Assembly: GCA_000697335.1 (NCBI GenBank)
Contig: JNEM01015603.1
Span: 1 to 33,389 of the forward strand
DNA: 33,389 nucleotides
Source: Conidiobolus incongruus B7586
Taxonomy: Eukaryota > Entomophthoromycota > Entomophthoromycetes > Entomophthorales > Conidiobolaceae
Direction of reading: 5' to 3'
Positions 10,348 through 21,200 of the stretch are shown here, one piece after another (within the stretch, counting starts at the first letter, position 1; each line of letters starts with the position of its first letter). The translations under genes were made by a program, and so were the position numbers. The notes beneath the pieces were generated by a model that was not told the origin of the DNA, did no database searches, and saw only the letters and a program-made list of their open reading frames with translations.

Positions 10348-11700
10348 CCAAATTTTTATTGAATTGTCTGAATATATATGATTAAATAAAAATAAAATAA
10401 TATTTATAACAACTCAAATAAAGATAATTATATATAATCTTTTTTCACTATCAAATTTCTGTTAAATAGGGAGTTTAATTAAATCGAATTAATTTTGAAC
10501 AATTTCCAAATTTGGATTTCCAAATATTTAATTAATTCTAAGTATATATTTTTCAAAAGTTTTGACTTTAATCTCTTTTGTGTTTCAATTTAAATTAATA
10601 AATATTTTAATTTCAAAAATTTTAATTAACATTAAATTATTAATAAAATTTTGTTACTTTTATAATATTTTATCGTATACATATATTAAATTTGTTTTAA
10701 TTTTATTTAGTGATTGTTTTAGTTCTACCAATATAGTTGCATTAAATATTTTATGTTGAACCTTGATAACGACTTCTATACCAACTTAACAACACCAATA
10801 CCTGTTGTTTGTTAAGTAATGTAATATTTTATTAATAATAAATATTTAGTTAAAATAAAAGTCTTATCAATATAATCTGTTAATTTTTGTTTATCAAATG
10901 AATATGATTTGAATTAAAACAATATGAACAAACTAAAATATTGATTATGTAATTGGAAAATAGTATAAAAATAAAATATAATAGTAAAAATCATGATTAT
11001 TTGAAATTATAAAATATTATTTATTAATTCTTATAAATATAGTAGAAGTTAAATACTATTTTAGGCATAGCATATAATAATTATATGTTAATTATTATTT
11101 CAATTAGTTTATTTTTGTCCTTTCTATCTATTTATAAGTGTTGACTGATATTGAACTAAATGTTTAATTTATATACGATCTATAATTGCGATTATAAAGT
11201 AATTGAGAAGTATAAAGTATTATAATAATGCAATGACTTTAATTAAATTAAATTAGTATACTATTACTTATATTTGTATTATTTATCATATAATCATTAT
11301 TTTAGCTTTATCAAAAACGCTATAATATATTAATACATTTAAACTGAAAATTATAAAAATAATATAATTCATTTAATATTGAATAAATTTGAAAAATTAA
11401 TAAATATAAGATATTAGAATATTAATTAATTGATTATTATGCATAATATGCATTAGTTGATTATAAAATAATTAAAGCATTACAATTGTTTTAGTTATTG
11501 TATCAGTGTGAATTAATTAACTATATAAAATACGAACGTAAAATATACATAATTAATTAATTATAAATTACATTTAGTTAAATAAAATACAAAAATCCCT
11601 AAAACATTAAATTTATTAGACTAAATAAAATAAATAACCATCAATTACCAAATAAAAATAAATGTTTTGATAAAATGACATCACATAAATAAAATAATTT
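10348..11700. other. AT-rich intergenic DNA, no gene seen
   Basis: Between the LTR-like fossil and the deaminase gene the sequence is uniformly AT-rich. Short open frames here have no recognisable content and sit in AT-only runs. No RNA gene or distinct repeat was recognised. Confidence 0.6.
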
Positions 11701-11708
11701 AAAATTAA

Positions 11709-11714
11709 TTTATT
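11709..11714 (-). terminator. Candidate polyadenylation signal of the deaminase gene
   Basis: AATAAA on the minus strand begins about 10 nt after the deaminase stop codon, which is very close; other AATAAA copies occur a little further on. Confidence 0.3.
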
Positions 11715-11724
11715 GGTTGAATTT

Positions 11725-13016
11725 TTAATATTCAAATTCTAATTTCCATTTTGTAATTAGAAATTCAAACCAATTCAGTAAATTGATTTGTGTCGCGTCT
11801 TCGCTCTGCTGCTTTTCTGTAATGAGGTTGGGTTTTTCTTTATAATAGTATAGTTGTGTGGTCTTGGGGTTAATAAAGGATGATTGAATTAAGTTGAGTT
11901 GATTGAGATGAATGAGTTGGTCCCAGTTATAATTGAGTTCATTAGTCATAATTTCATACTCTTCGCTAAGTTCACTCATGAATATGCCTTTGTCATCTGT
12001 GCAAATGACTGGTAGATAATGGGGACTGTTCATGATCTTATGGATATGGTGATTTTTGAAGTGGTTGACAGTTTGACACAACACATTGGAGGTTAGGCAA
12101 CATTCAATGGGAAGTATCTTGGTCGTTGGTAAGTCATAATCTAAAAAGGTTCCATGGCCTACTCTGTCAGGTTTGAAATTCATAAGAGCGACAGTATGAG
12201 GATCATCTTCAATCTCGGCAATGTGCATCGTTACACCGAGATGATTGTCTCTGGCCAATTGAAATGCTGGTAAAAGTGCAGTAGGATTACCACTTAAAGG
12301 ATTACCACACAAATCAACACCCACCACTCCTTGATCTTTGAATTGAATAGCGTATTTAACGGTATCTAAAGCGTTTTCTAAATTGTCATTGCGATTGATA
12401 GATAATATGACTCTCACAACCATCGTATTCCAGCCATTTTGAAATTCATTAACACTATCAATAACTAATATCATTCAATTAACAAACTATTAACTATGTT
12501 AATACTATGGGATTACCAGTTTGAATATATTCCAATTTGGTCATATTACCATTAGATCTTGGTGTAGTTCTTAATTCCAAATAAAAAATATTGTCCTTTT
12601 GAAACTCATGCAATACTCTTTGAATCATATACTTCAAAGTTGGTAAGTCATCAATCAATTCATAGATAAAGTCGAATAACTCGAAAAATATTTTAACACC
12701 ACTATATTCCAGTACATTAATATACAGTTAATAAAATTGATATTCATAATCTATTACTCAGTTTCTGGATAACCAGTACCAGTTAATAATTTGGGTAATT
12801 TTAAAGATTTATAATATTCATTTTGATTACACTTTAATTGATAAAGTTGAATCATTTCTTCACTCGATAATGATCCATTTAAATGAGCGTGTAATTCCTA
12901 TCAAACTATATTAACTATAATTCATACTTAGCTATCTCATATTAATCACTTACAATTTTAGGTAGTTTTTTACATTGCTCCTTTAATTTTAATTGAACTT
13001 GGTCAAGGATAGTCAT
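11725..13016 (-). CDS. Adenosine deaminase-like protein (ADAL type, probable N6-methyl-AMP deaminase)
   Basis: Four exons on the minus strand encode 375 residues: 12954-13016, 12758-12897, 12517-12701 and 11725-12464. The three introns are 52-56 nt with GT...AG ends, and all junctions keep frame. The protein belongs to the adenosine/AMP deaminase superfamily, closest by eye to ADAL/MAPDA (human about 355 residues), which hydrolyses N6-methyl-AMP to IMP in the cytosol and so clears modified nucleotides from RNA turnover. Visible motifs: LPKIELHAHLNGSLS, with the zinc-binding HxH at H24 and H26; ELFDFIYELI near residue 80; VVGVDLCGNP; MHIAEIED with zinc ligand H210 and catalytic E213; DRVGHG with H233; ECCLTSNV; and PVICTDDKG with the D286-D287 pair. 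All catalytic residues appear to be present. Start choice: the first ATG in exon 1, 19 codons before the ELHAH motif. Substrate preference is inferred from family resemblance. Confidence 0.88.
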
Positions 13017-15480
13017 GTTAATTAACAAATTTCACCTAATTCAGCGACCTAATAGAAATATTTTGAAATTTCCATCATGTCATATATCTATTAAATATAA
13101 TTCATATTCATCATATACTATATTATGGGAAAACCATTTGAACAGCTTGTTTAATAAATAAAAGTGATCAATTTCTGTAAAATGATAATAGTTTTTATCG
13201 AATCAATATCCCAATTGGTGCTATACTAAATGTTTTTAAGACCCTAATTTCTCCTTACACCAATTTTCTAAATTTCATTAACCAATTATATAGATTTTAA
13301 TTTATTGCATATCTTAGTTCATAACCAATCAATTATGATATTATTTTTTATATTTTGAAATGATTTTTATTTTATATTGACTTTCTATTTAATTCTAGTT
13401 TTTATGTTTAATAAATTAGTTATAATCAACAGATTGTTAAGTGTATCAATCGCTAATTAATGTTTATTATAATAATTTCCTGTTATACCTTCATTATATA
13501 ATAAAAATAATATACCCTGTTCAGAATAAAATCCTTTTTCAAACAATATTTGTATTGCAACTATCAATTTAATGAAATCTGAATAATAATTGATAATAAT
13601 TTTAATTGGTTCATTGGTTTATTATTTTATTCGCTGAAATGGAAGTTATGTTATTAGAAATTGGAGTAATATATGAATTTTGCCCTATAATTATATCCAA
13701 TCTCGTATATATAACTACAATAAAATATCTTTTGTTGAATAAAATTATGATCATACTATATAATTGAATAATTATAAAATGTATTAGACATATTAAGTAC
13801 TTTAAGAGCGACAATCAATTTTTGCAATAATAAGCACAAATTATTAATATTATAGTATAAAAAATTTTAATTTTACAATTTATTATAGTTAACACTAATT
13901 GAATAAATTATATTTTATTTGATAATATATTTTGAATCATTCTAAATCAAAGGATATATGACTAAAATCGAATCAAATAAAGATGAATTATATTACAATT
14001 TCCACAATTTAAGAGAGTTAAAAGAAAAAGTTCCAAGTCCCCGAATGAAGAACATTAAAGTCTAGGTTCTTATTTAATTTTTAGCCAATAACCACTTGTA
14101 CCCCATTCCGCACGTGGAAAATGTGGTGAGAATGGTTTTTATATTATAAGTTTGAGAAATATAGAATTATTCAATAATATATTAACATGTTTCATTTTAA
14201 AAAATATATTAATGTTACTAAATCAATATTAATAATTGGTGAATACAATGAATACCAATTGGACAAAAATCGATCATATTAACAATATAAAATTATTTGA
14301 TTAAATTTTTGATCAAAATCTATACATTTTCTCAATTTAGTTCCCATTGTTATTATATTTCTTTACAATAAGCTTATATTACATAATTTAATGTCTAATA
14401 GTATATATAGTTCGATTAGCAAAAAAAACTAATAAAATTTTCAAAAAATAGTTAATAAAATTAGAACAGAAGTATATAAAATAATAAAGTATATTTAATT
14501 ATAATATCAACATCCAATGAAATGACTCAATAGAATTGTTTTTTTTTGCATAATTCTCTCACTTAATACTATATTTTATGAATCTTATCATCCCAATTCC
14601 AAAAATAAGTTGATCATCTAGATTTTAGATTATTTGAAATATAATAAAATTAGTAAATAATTATAATAATTTGAATTAATCATATGTTTCAAAATGGAAG
14701 ATAATCAAATATTAGTAAATAAATATATCCACCTCTAAATATGTTAGAGATAAAAATACTAAATTATAATATAAGTAACCTCATATATTTTATTAGATTA
14801 ATACTAGTTTTGTTTCTAATAATATGTTAAATTAACTATATAACAAATACTTAATATTTCAATATTATCTAAAATAGTTGTTAAAAATATTAATTAATAA
14901 ATTTTCAAAAAAAAATCTTTTCAAAAAATTAGATCGATCAATATAAAATTTAATATTATATATATATATATCAAATTAAAAAGAGTATTTATAATTGAAT
15001 AATAAATATAGAAATAAAGATATTAATCACAATATTAATAATATAACAAAAGATTCAAGTCACTAAAAATTAAAAATTCGCTAAAACAAATTGAATTAAA
15101 TCAAAATATAACTTAAATTGGATAATTCATAACTATAATTTAAATTAATATTATATTTTATGAATTCTATAATATATTTTTTATGATAATAATTTTTAAT
15201 ATTAATTTGATTTATACTCTCATTGAATATCTATGTAAAATATAAATTTTAACTTTAATTGAATTCTTTTTAGGTAAATAATATTAATTTAATCAAAAAA
15301 ATAATTGTAATTAATAGTGATTTAAAGGAGTGAATTTAAGTGTTTTGTGTTTTTTTATTACTCCTTTATTTTAATATATTTATTTATCATGCAATTATAA
15401 ATAAATATTAATTATCAAAATCTTTCAAATTATTGGATATCGATGAAGTAAAAAACGTTTTTTTTTTGCTAATTTATTTA
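13017..15480. other. AT-rich intergenic DNA with one GC-richer island
   Basis: No protein gene is seen. The only distinct element is a compact, GC-richer island at about 14029-14136 with two predicted hairpins, described separately. A 67-codon minus-strand frame at 13611-13814 is made of AT-rich codons and is not called. Confidence 0.55.
14029..14136. ncRNA. Candidate structured RNA (GC-richer island with two hairpins)
   Basis: In the middle of about 2.5 kb of AT-rich DNA, roughly 105 nt become much richer in G and C. Two inverted repeats lie within it: AAGAAC...GTTCTT (14048-14053 with 14066-14071) and CCATTC...GAATGG (14103-14108 with 14130-14135) enclosing CAC...GTG. It encodes no evident peptide. 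In very AT-rich genomes such islands often mark non-coding RNA genes. No known snRNA, snoRNA or tRNA signature was recognised, and the strand is unknown. Confidence 0.25.
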
Positions 15481-15652
15481 TTGGAGAAGCTATATTTGAT
15501 AAAGATTGTCCCTATTTCTATTTGGGTTTAGCTGAGATCACACTTTTTGGGCTAATGATGTGATTGTTTTTGGCCTAAAGGAACGGAATTTGAGCTTTCT
15601 TAGATTCAAAGGAGTGGGGAATGGTGATTAGGGAATTTTAGAAAGCACATTG

Positions 15653-15766
15653 CCAATTGAATGAGCTTAACTGATTGACTGGGAGGAGGAGTGAATATCA
15701 ACAAATGGATTTTGGCCAATTGCATCAACCAGACAGATTGAGAGAGAGCGATTGACCCAATCATTG
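15653..15766. promoter_or_regulatory. CCAAT-containing upstream region of the repeat-protein gene
   Basis: Three CCAAT-type elements lie in a GC-richer stretch (about 15500-15920) before the TATA-like element: GCCAATTG near 15653 and 15714, and CCCAATCA near 15758. CCAAT boxes are bound by the HAP/NF-Y complex in fungi. The stretch is far richer in G and C than other intergenic DNA in the window, which suggests a large, constrained promoter. Confidence 0.35.
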
Positions 15767-15918
15767 CGGTCTGATATTAGGAGACACTCAAACAATTCTG
15801 AATTTGAAATCGACCCCATTGCTCCTGAATGAAGAATCACCAAACCATCCATACTCAGTTGAATTAAATGTGCTAACTCCTATTTGGCACCCCTTTACCC
15901 CATCACCATACTTTCCAA

Positions 15919-15926
15919 TATATAAT
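15919..15926 (+). promoter_or_regulatory. TATA-like element of the repeat-protein gene
   Basis: TATATAAT lies about 95 nt before the start codon, in a setting of moderate base composition where it stands out. Transcription starting some 25-40 nt downstream would place the 15960-15979 repeat arm inside the 5' untranslated region. Confidence 0.5.
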
Positions 15927-15959
15927 GCTTGAAGCTCGCTCATTGATCAATTTGTACTT

Positions 15960-15979
15960 TACTTTTGATAGATCGTTTA
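15960..15979 (+). repeat. Left arm of a 20-nt perfect inverted repeat flanking the repeat-protein gene
   Basis: TACTTTTGATAGATCGTTTA ends 40 nt before the start codon. Its exact reverse complement is at 18131-18150, after the stop codon. The match is 20 of 20 and stops abruptly on both sides. Confidence 0.9.
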
Positions 15980-16019
15980 TTGTTTTTCTCCACATTTGAT
16001 ATTTTTTGAAAACTAAAAA

Positions 16020-18101
16020 ATGCAATCTAAATTAATTTTCTCATTCCTTGCTCTCTCTTTAGTCTCTGGAGAAAATCCCGTTGAAGGACTTGTCAAATCT
16101 GTTACCGGAGCTTTGGGCGGTGGTGCCGTTGGGGCTGCCGGATCTCCCGATACTCCTGCTTCCAAGCTGGACAAATTAACTGCTGCTGGTAAAAATAGTG
16201 TTCTAAAGGCTGCCTCTACAAAGCCAGTTGAAGATGAAAAAGTTGAAGCCTCTGGTGATGAAGACAACTATGAAGAAGAGGATGATTATAAGGAAGACGA
16301 TTATGATGGTGATGACTATGGTGATGATGACTATGGTGATGATGGCTACGAAGGTGGCTATGATGATGGATATGGTGGCCGTCGTGGTAAGAGCTATGGC
16401 GGTGGCTATGGTGGTTATGACGACTATGGCTATGGTGGACGTGGCGGCTATGGTGGTAAGAGCTATGGTGGTGGCTACGGAGGCTATGATGATCATGGCT
16501 ATGGTGGCTACGACGATCATGGCTATGGGGGTTATGACGACCATGGCTATGGTGGACGTGGCGGCTACGGTGGTAAGTCTTATGGTGGTGGTTATGGAGG
16601 TTATGGCGACAATGGTTATGGTGGCCGTGGAGGTTACGGTGGCAAGTCTTATGGTGGTGGTTATGGTGACAACGGTTATGGCGGCCGTGGAGGCTATGGT
16701 GGTCGCGGTGGATATGGTCCTGGCCATTACAAGGATTATGATAATGGAGGTAAATACTACCGTCGTCAATGGTTTGGAGGTTTCTATGGTGGAGGCAATT
16801 TCTACCGCAGAGGCTATTATCCTACCAAAGAATACAATGACAACGGTTATGGTGGTGATAAGGATTATGATAATGGCTACGACAAAGAGTATAACGAAAA
16901 GAACTATGGAAATAAGCCATATGGTGGCAACAAACCATATCGTGAAAAGGAATATGGCAATGGAGGCTACGAAAGACCTTATGAAGAAGGAGGCTATGAA
17001 AAGCCTTATGGTGGTAACAAGCCATACCGTGAAAAGGAATATGGCAATGGAGGTTACGAAAAACCTTATGAAGAAGGAGGCTATGAAAAGCCTTATGGTG
17101 GTAACAAGCCATACCGTGAAAAGGAATATGGCAATGGAGGTTACGAAAAACCTTATGAAGAAGGAGGCTATGAAAAGCCTTATGGTGGTAACAAGCCATA
17201 CCGTGAAAAGGAATATGGCAATGGAGGTTACGAAAAACCTTATGAAGAAGGAGGCTATGAAAAGCCTTATGGTGGTAACAAGCCATACCGTGAAAAGGAA
17301 TATGGCAATGGAGGTTACGAAAAACCTTATGAAGAAGGAGGCTATGAAAAGCCTTATGGTGGTAACAAGCCATACCGTGAAAAGGAATATGGCAATGGAG
17401 GTTACGAAAAACCTTATGAAGAAGGAGGCTATGAAAAGCCTTATGGTGGTAACAAGCCATACCGTGAAAAGGAATATGGCAATGGAGGTTACGAAAAACC
17501 TTATGAAGAAGGAGGCTATGAAAAGCCTTATGGTGGTAACAAGCCATACCGTGAAAAGGAATATGGTAATGGAGGTTACGAAAAACCTTATGAGGAAGGA
17601 GGCTATGAAAAGCCATATCATGAAAAAGAATATGGCAATGGAGGCTACGAAAGACCTTATGAAGAAGGAGGCTATGAAAAGCCTTATGGTGGTAATAAGC
17701 CATACCGTGAAAAAGAATATGGAAATGGAGGTTATGAAAAGCCTTATGAAGCAGGTGGATATGAAAAGCCATATGGAGGCAACAAACCATATCACGAAAA
17801 GGAATATGGTAATGGAGGTTACGAAAGACCTTATGAAGAAGGAGGCTACGAAAAACCATATGGTGGTAACAAGCCATACCGTGAAAAGTCATACTCTTAC
17901 CGCAGAAGAGGATATCCTACTAAGAGCTATTCTGACAATGGAGGCTATGGCGGTTATGGTGATAAAGACTACGGCCATGGACCTTGGAAAAAGCCTTATG
18001 ACGAAGGTGGCTACAACGTAAAGTCTTACGGAGGTGGCTACAAACCATACGGCCCTGGGGGTTACCATGAAAAATCGTATGGACCCAATTGGGATTACTA
18101 A
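16020..18101 (+). CDS. Secreted Gly/Tyr-rich tandem-repeat protein (possible wall or adhesive protein)
   Basis: This single-exon gene encodes 693 residues. A hydrophobic stretch at residues 2-16 (KLIFSFLALSLVSG) looks like a signal peptide, so the product is probably secreted. Next come a short Ala/Gly/Ser segment, an acidic stretch (about 70-115, DDY/GDD motifs), a GGYGG-rich region (about 115-245), a spacer with YRRGYYPTK (262-270), an 87-bp/29-residue tandem array (about 302-614), and a tail with YRRRGYPTK (627-635). The repeat unit contains EYGNGGYEKPYEEGGYEKPY. I see no cysteine and no methionine after the first. Gly/Tyr-rich secreted proteins elsewhere serve in cement, silk or wall layers, and tyrosines can cross-link; that role here is inference only. 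Arg-Arg pairs could be Kex2-type processing sites. The plus frame is chosen over long antisense frames because of the signal peptide, TATA and polyadenylation context and coherent repeats. I do not recognise a named family. Confidence 0.85.
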   Translation: MQSKLIFSFLALSLVSGENPVEGLVKSVTGALGGGAVGAAGSPDTPASKLDKLTAAGKNSVLKAASTKPVEDEKVEASGDEDNYEEEDDYKEDDYDGDDYGDDDYGDDGYEGGYDDGYGGRRGKSYGGGYGGYDDYGYGGRGGYGGKSYGGGYGGYDDHGYGGYDDHGYGGYDDHGYGGRGGYGGKSYGGGYGGYGDNGYGGRGGYGGKSYGGGYGDNGYGGRGGYGGRGGYGPGHYKDYDNGGKYYRRQWFGGFYGGGNFYRRGYYPTKEYNDNGYGGDKDYDNGYDKEYNEKNYGNKPYGGNKPYREKEYGNGGYERPYEEGGYEKPYGGNKPYREKEYGNGGYEKPYEEGGYEKPYGGNKPYREKEYGNGGYEKPYEEGGYEKPYGGNKPYREKEYGNGGYEKPYEEGGYEKPYGGNKPYREKEYGNGGYEKPYEEGGYEKPYGGNKPYREKEYGNGGYEKPYEEGGYEKPYGGNKPYREKEYGNGGYEKPYEEGGYEKPYGGNKPYREKEYGNGGYEKPYEEGGYEKPYHEKEYGNGGYERPYEEGGYEKPYGGNKPYREKEYGNGGYEKPYEAGGYEKPYGGNKPYHEKEYGNGGYERPYEEGGYEKPYGGNKPYREKSYSYRRRGYPTKSYSDNGGYGGYGDKDYGHGPWKKPYDEGGYNVKSYGGGYKPYGPGGYHEKSYGPNWDY
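16923..17861 (+). repeat. 87-bp tandem repeat array, 11 units
   Basis: Ten full 87-bp units and one 69-bp unit (17619-17687) run in frame. Units 2-7 (17010-17531) are identical base for base. Unit 8 differs at three sites, and the outer units 1, 9, 10 and 11 are more diverged. Homogeneous centre and diverged edges are typical of arrays kept alike by unequal crossing-over or slippage. Copy number could be mis-assembled. Confidence 0.95.
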
Positions 18102-18130
18102 TTAACTTCAACTATTTACAATAATCTTTC

Positions 18131-18150
18131 TAAACGATCTATCAAAAGTA
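18131..18150 (-). repeat. Right arm of the 20-nt inverted repeat
   Basis: TAAACGATCTATCAAAAGTA begins 30 nt after the repeat-protein stop codon and about 90 nt before its AATAAATAAA signal, so it should lie in the 3' untranslated region. It is the exact reverse complement of 15960-15979. Confidence 0.9.
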
Positions 18151-18212
18151 CCTTCTGTTCGCATGTATACCAACAATTAATCCAATTATATTATCAATAT
18201 ATTTTTGAAATT

Positions 18213-18235
18213 TATAATATAATATAATATAATAT
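18213..18235. repeat. 5-bp TAATA tandem repeat
   Basis: About four and a half copies of a 5-bp A/T unit lie in the 3' untranslated region of the repeat-protein gene, just before its polyadenylation signal. Confidence 0.75.
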
Positions 18236-18240
18236 TTTTC

Positions 18241-18250
18241 AATAAATAAA
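18241..18250 (+). terminator. Likely polyadenylation signal of the repeat-protein gene
   Basis: Two overlapping AATAAA copies (AATAAATAAA) lie 140 nt after the stop codon, where the DNA turns into AT-rich desert. Confidence 0.5.
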
Positions 18251-18259
18251 GTACATCTT

Positions 18260-21200
18260 TTGTTAAAATTTATTTTAAAAATCATTTTTTAATTTGAAAT
18301 TTGTATATTAACTTGATATTTAATAAACCAACAATAAAATTTTCAATAAAAAATTAATATTATCAATAACTAAAAATACCTTATAACCATAAATATGCTG
18401 TATGTATTATAGTGATTGAACATCATATTCAAACCTATAATTTGTGCAAATATTAGATGATATAATGAAAAGATAGAAAACTGAGTCAATGATCATATTC
18501 AAAGAAAATATTTAATAAAATACAATATAACTTTTATCAAATTAACGAAGAATTAATAATTGAGTAAATTAAAAAGATTAATAATTTTAAAAATCCACTA
18601 TATAATATTATTTGCTTATTTTTAATAATTCCATATAATTTTTTAAATGATATGATCAATTTATAAAATTTTGATTTCATAATAATTCATTTTTGAAAAT
18701 ACTATATTCAATAAATTGATATCTATAGTTTGAATATATTATTATCTTTAATTATATTTACTATTGATATATTGAAATGTTAAATATTTTATTGAATTTC
18801 TACAATCTAGACATTTATTATGTTTGATTAATGTGAATAATGACCAGGCGTAAAATGCTTGGCAAATTAATTTAAAAAATGTATTTTTATTTTCTTAAAA
18901 TTAATTATTTCATGTGTAAATATAACTAGACCTAATTTCATTCTAATTAAAAAATACAACATGACTCATTATAATTTAAGTCTAGAATTTTATAGGTGAA
19001 AATCTGATTATTAATTCAATTATGCCCTATTTAAAGCAAAATATTGAATTATTTATAATCATTATATAAATTTCAAGATTTATATATATACGTATTGATT
19101 TTGATATCAAATAATCATACCATATTATCTGAATAATAATATAATAAAAATTTAATGGTTTATTACAAATTATTGTATTTAATTTTTATTTTAAAAATAT
19201 CATATAGATATATTATAAGTATGTTATTAATTTTTATAATATAATCACTTATATGATTTTGCCTAGTTCAAATATAAAAATAAGTCATATTATGCATAAA
19301 TACACTAAATATCTATCATTTCATTTAGCAAATTAATAAATATATTAATATTAAACTATCTTTTTTTATAATATATTATTAAATTATCAAGTATTATATT
19401 TAATACAAAAAATGAAAAAATAATATATTAGATATTTTAATATTTCAAAATAAAAATAGATAAATTTAATTATAAAAAATGCAATATAATTAAATATTGA
19501 TATTTGATATATTAAATAAAAAATATACTATAATTATTGTAAGATTCAATTTTTGATGATTTAAAATTATATTGATCATTTAATTAATAAATTTATTATA
19601 ATATTCAAATTTAATACAAATTTAAGATATAATAAACAAAATCATTATTTCGCTATTATTATGATTGGAATTAGAAAATACTTATATTATTTATATTCAA
19701 GACAGAATGATTTATATATTGGTTATATTGCCAATTTTTAATATTATCTATTAGTATGTAATGTTAGAACTAAGAAAATTTAACAACTATTTTGAATATA
19801 TATTTATTGCTAATTATTGATTACAAAAACATTGCTATATCATTAATAATAATTTTTAATTAAAATATAATATGATTTTACAATAATGATATATTAATTA
19901 CTTTTAATTATAAAATCATTTTCTAATATAATTTATTAAAACTTATATTTAATATATTAAAATATAATTTATATTATTAATTATCTATAATTTAAATATT
20001 ATTGTATATATTAATAACATGCTTTTAATAATTTAAATTTAATTTAAAAATATTTGACATAAATTATATAATTATAAAAAAATAATAATAAATATTTAAT
20101 GAATTATTTATTTTACAAATATTATACTATTAATTTATCTTTATTTATAATAAAAATTGAAATTTTTTTTAATTTTTGAAAATAAAGGATAATTACTATA
20201 TATTAATTTTCAAATTATTATTTTATAATCCCTTATTATAAGACATATTTTTTAATATTATATTTTTATTTAATTAATAATTAGAGATAATATTACAACA
20301 CTCCAAAAATAATTATATTATTATATTATTTTAAAAATATTTATTTTTATGAAATTTTTAATAAAAAATTAAAATTTAAATTAATATAAATTTAATATTA
20401 ATTAATGTCATTATATAAAATATCATCAATATATCTTAACAGATTCACTTTTTTAAGTTAAGGGAATAGTTTATTACCTTGGGTTTATATATTTCTATAT
20501 GATAAATAATAATATTGATATAGATCCATAATTAAATTATATATTTTCTTATTGGGTAAACAAGATTATATTATATTGGTTTATAATATTTCCTTTTCAG
20601 TTGTTATTTGAATTTAAGTTGGATGTATTATGAAAAAAAAACTTGATCAGAAAATACAAGTAAATTATTAGATTTAATAGTGAAAATTTAAAAATGATTA
20701 ATATATACATTAGATAGAGTATTAGCTGTAATCAATTATTGTTAGCTTAAAAATTTAGCTAAACTCATTATATTTTGAATATTCATTTTATTTTTAAAAT
20801 TCTTAAAAAATTTAAAAAAAAATATATATAATTAATATAAACAAATTTTGGTATTTTGATAAAATTAAGTGAATATATTTATGCTTATAATTAATCATAC
20901 AAGATTAAGTTGAACTTAAATATGATAAAAGATCAAATTTATATAATATAAAATCACTATTATAAAAACCCGAAAAGAACAATTGATTTCAAATGATATA
21001 AATATATGCATCAATTTATGTTTGCAATTAACTTTTCAATAGTCAAAATATATATTATTTGTTGGATATTAAACATATTAAAAATAATATCTAATAAAAT
21101 TTCTATAATATATAATTTTTAAACATTTACAAATAATTATAGAATCACATAGTATATTATCATATTACCCTGTATAACAAATTTTGTAATATCAAGAAGG

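Noticed and set aside
9756-10352. Target-site duplication of the LTR-like block
   Set aside because: The five bases on each side (ATAAT and CCAAA) do not match, so none is claimed.
16203-17892. Very long antisense open frames (530 and 356 codons) and a second plus frame (597 codons) over the repeat gene
   Set aside because: They are by-products of an 87-bp repeat (a multiple of three) with biased codons, so every frame without a stop in one unit stays open throughout. They lack a signal peptide, a sensible composition or their own promoter.
15960-18150. Reading the 20-nt inverted repeat plainly as terminal repeats of a DNA transposon
   Set aside because: No target-site duplication flanks the arms, there is no transposase, and the arms sit at untranslated-region positions of one gene; kept only as an alternative.
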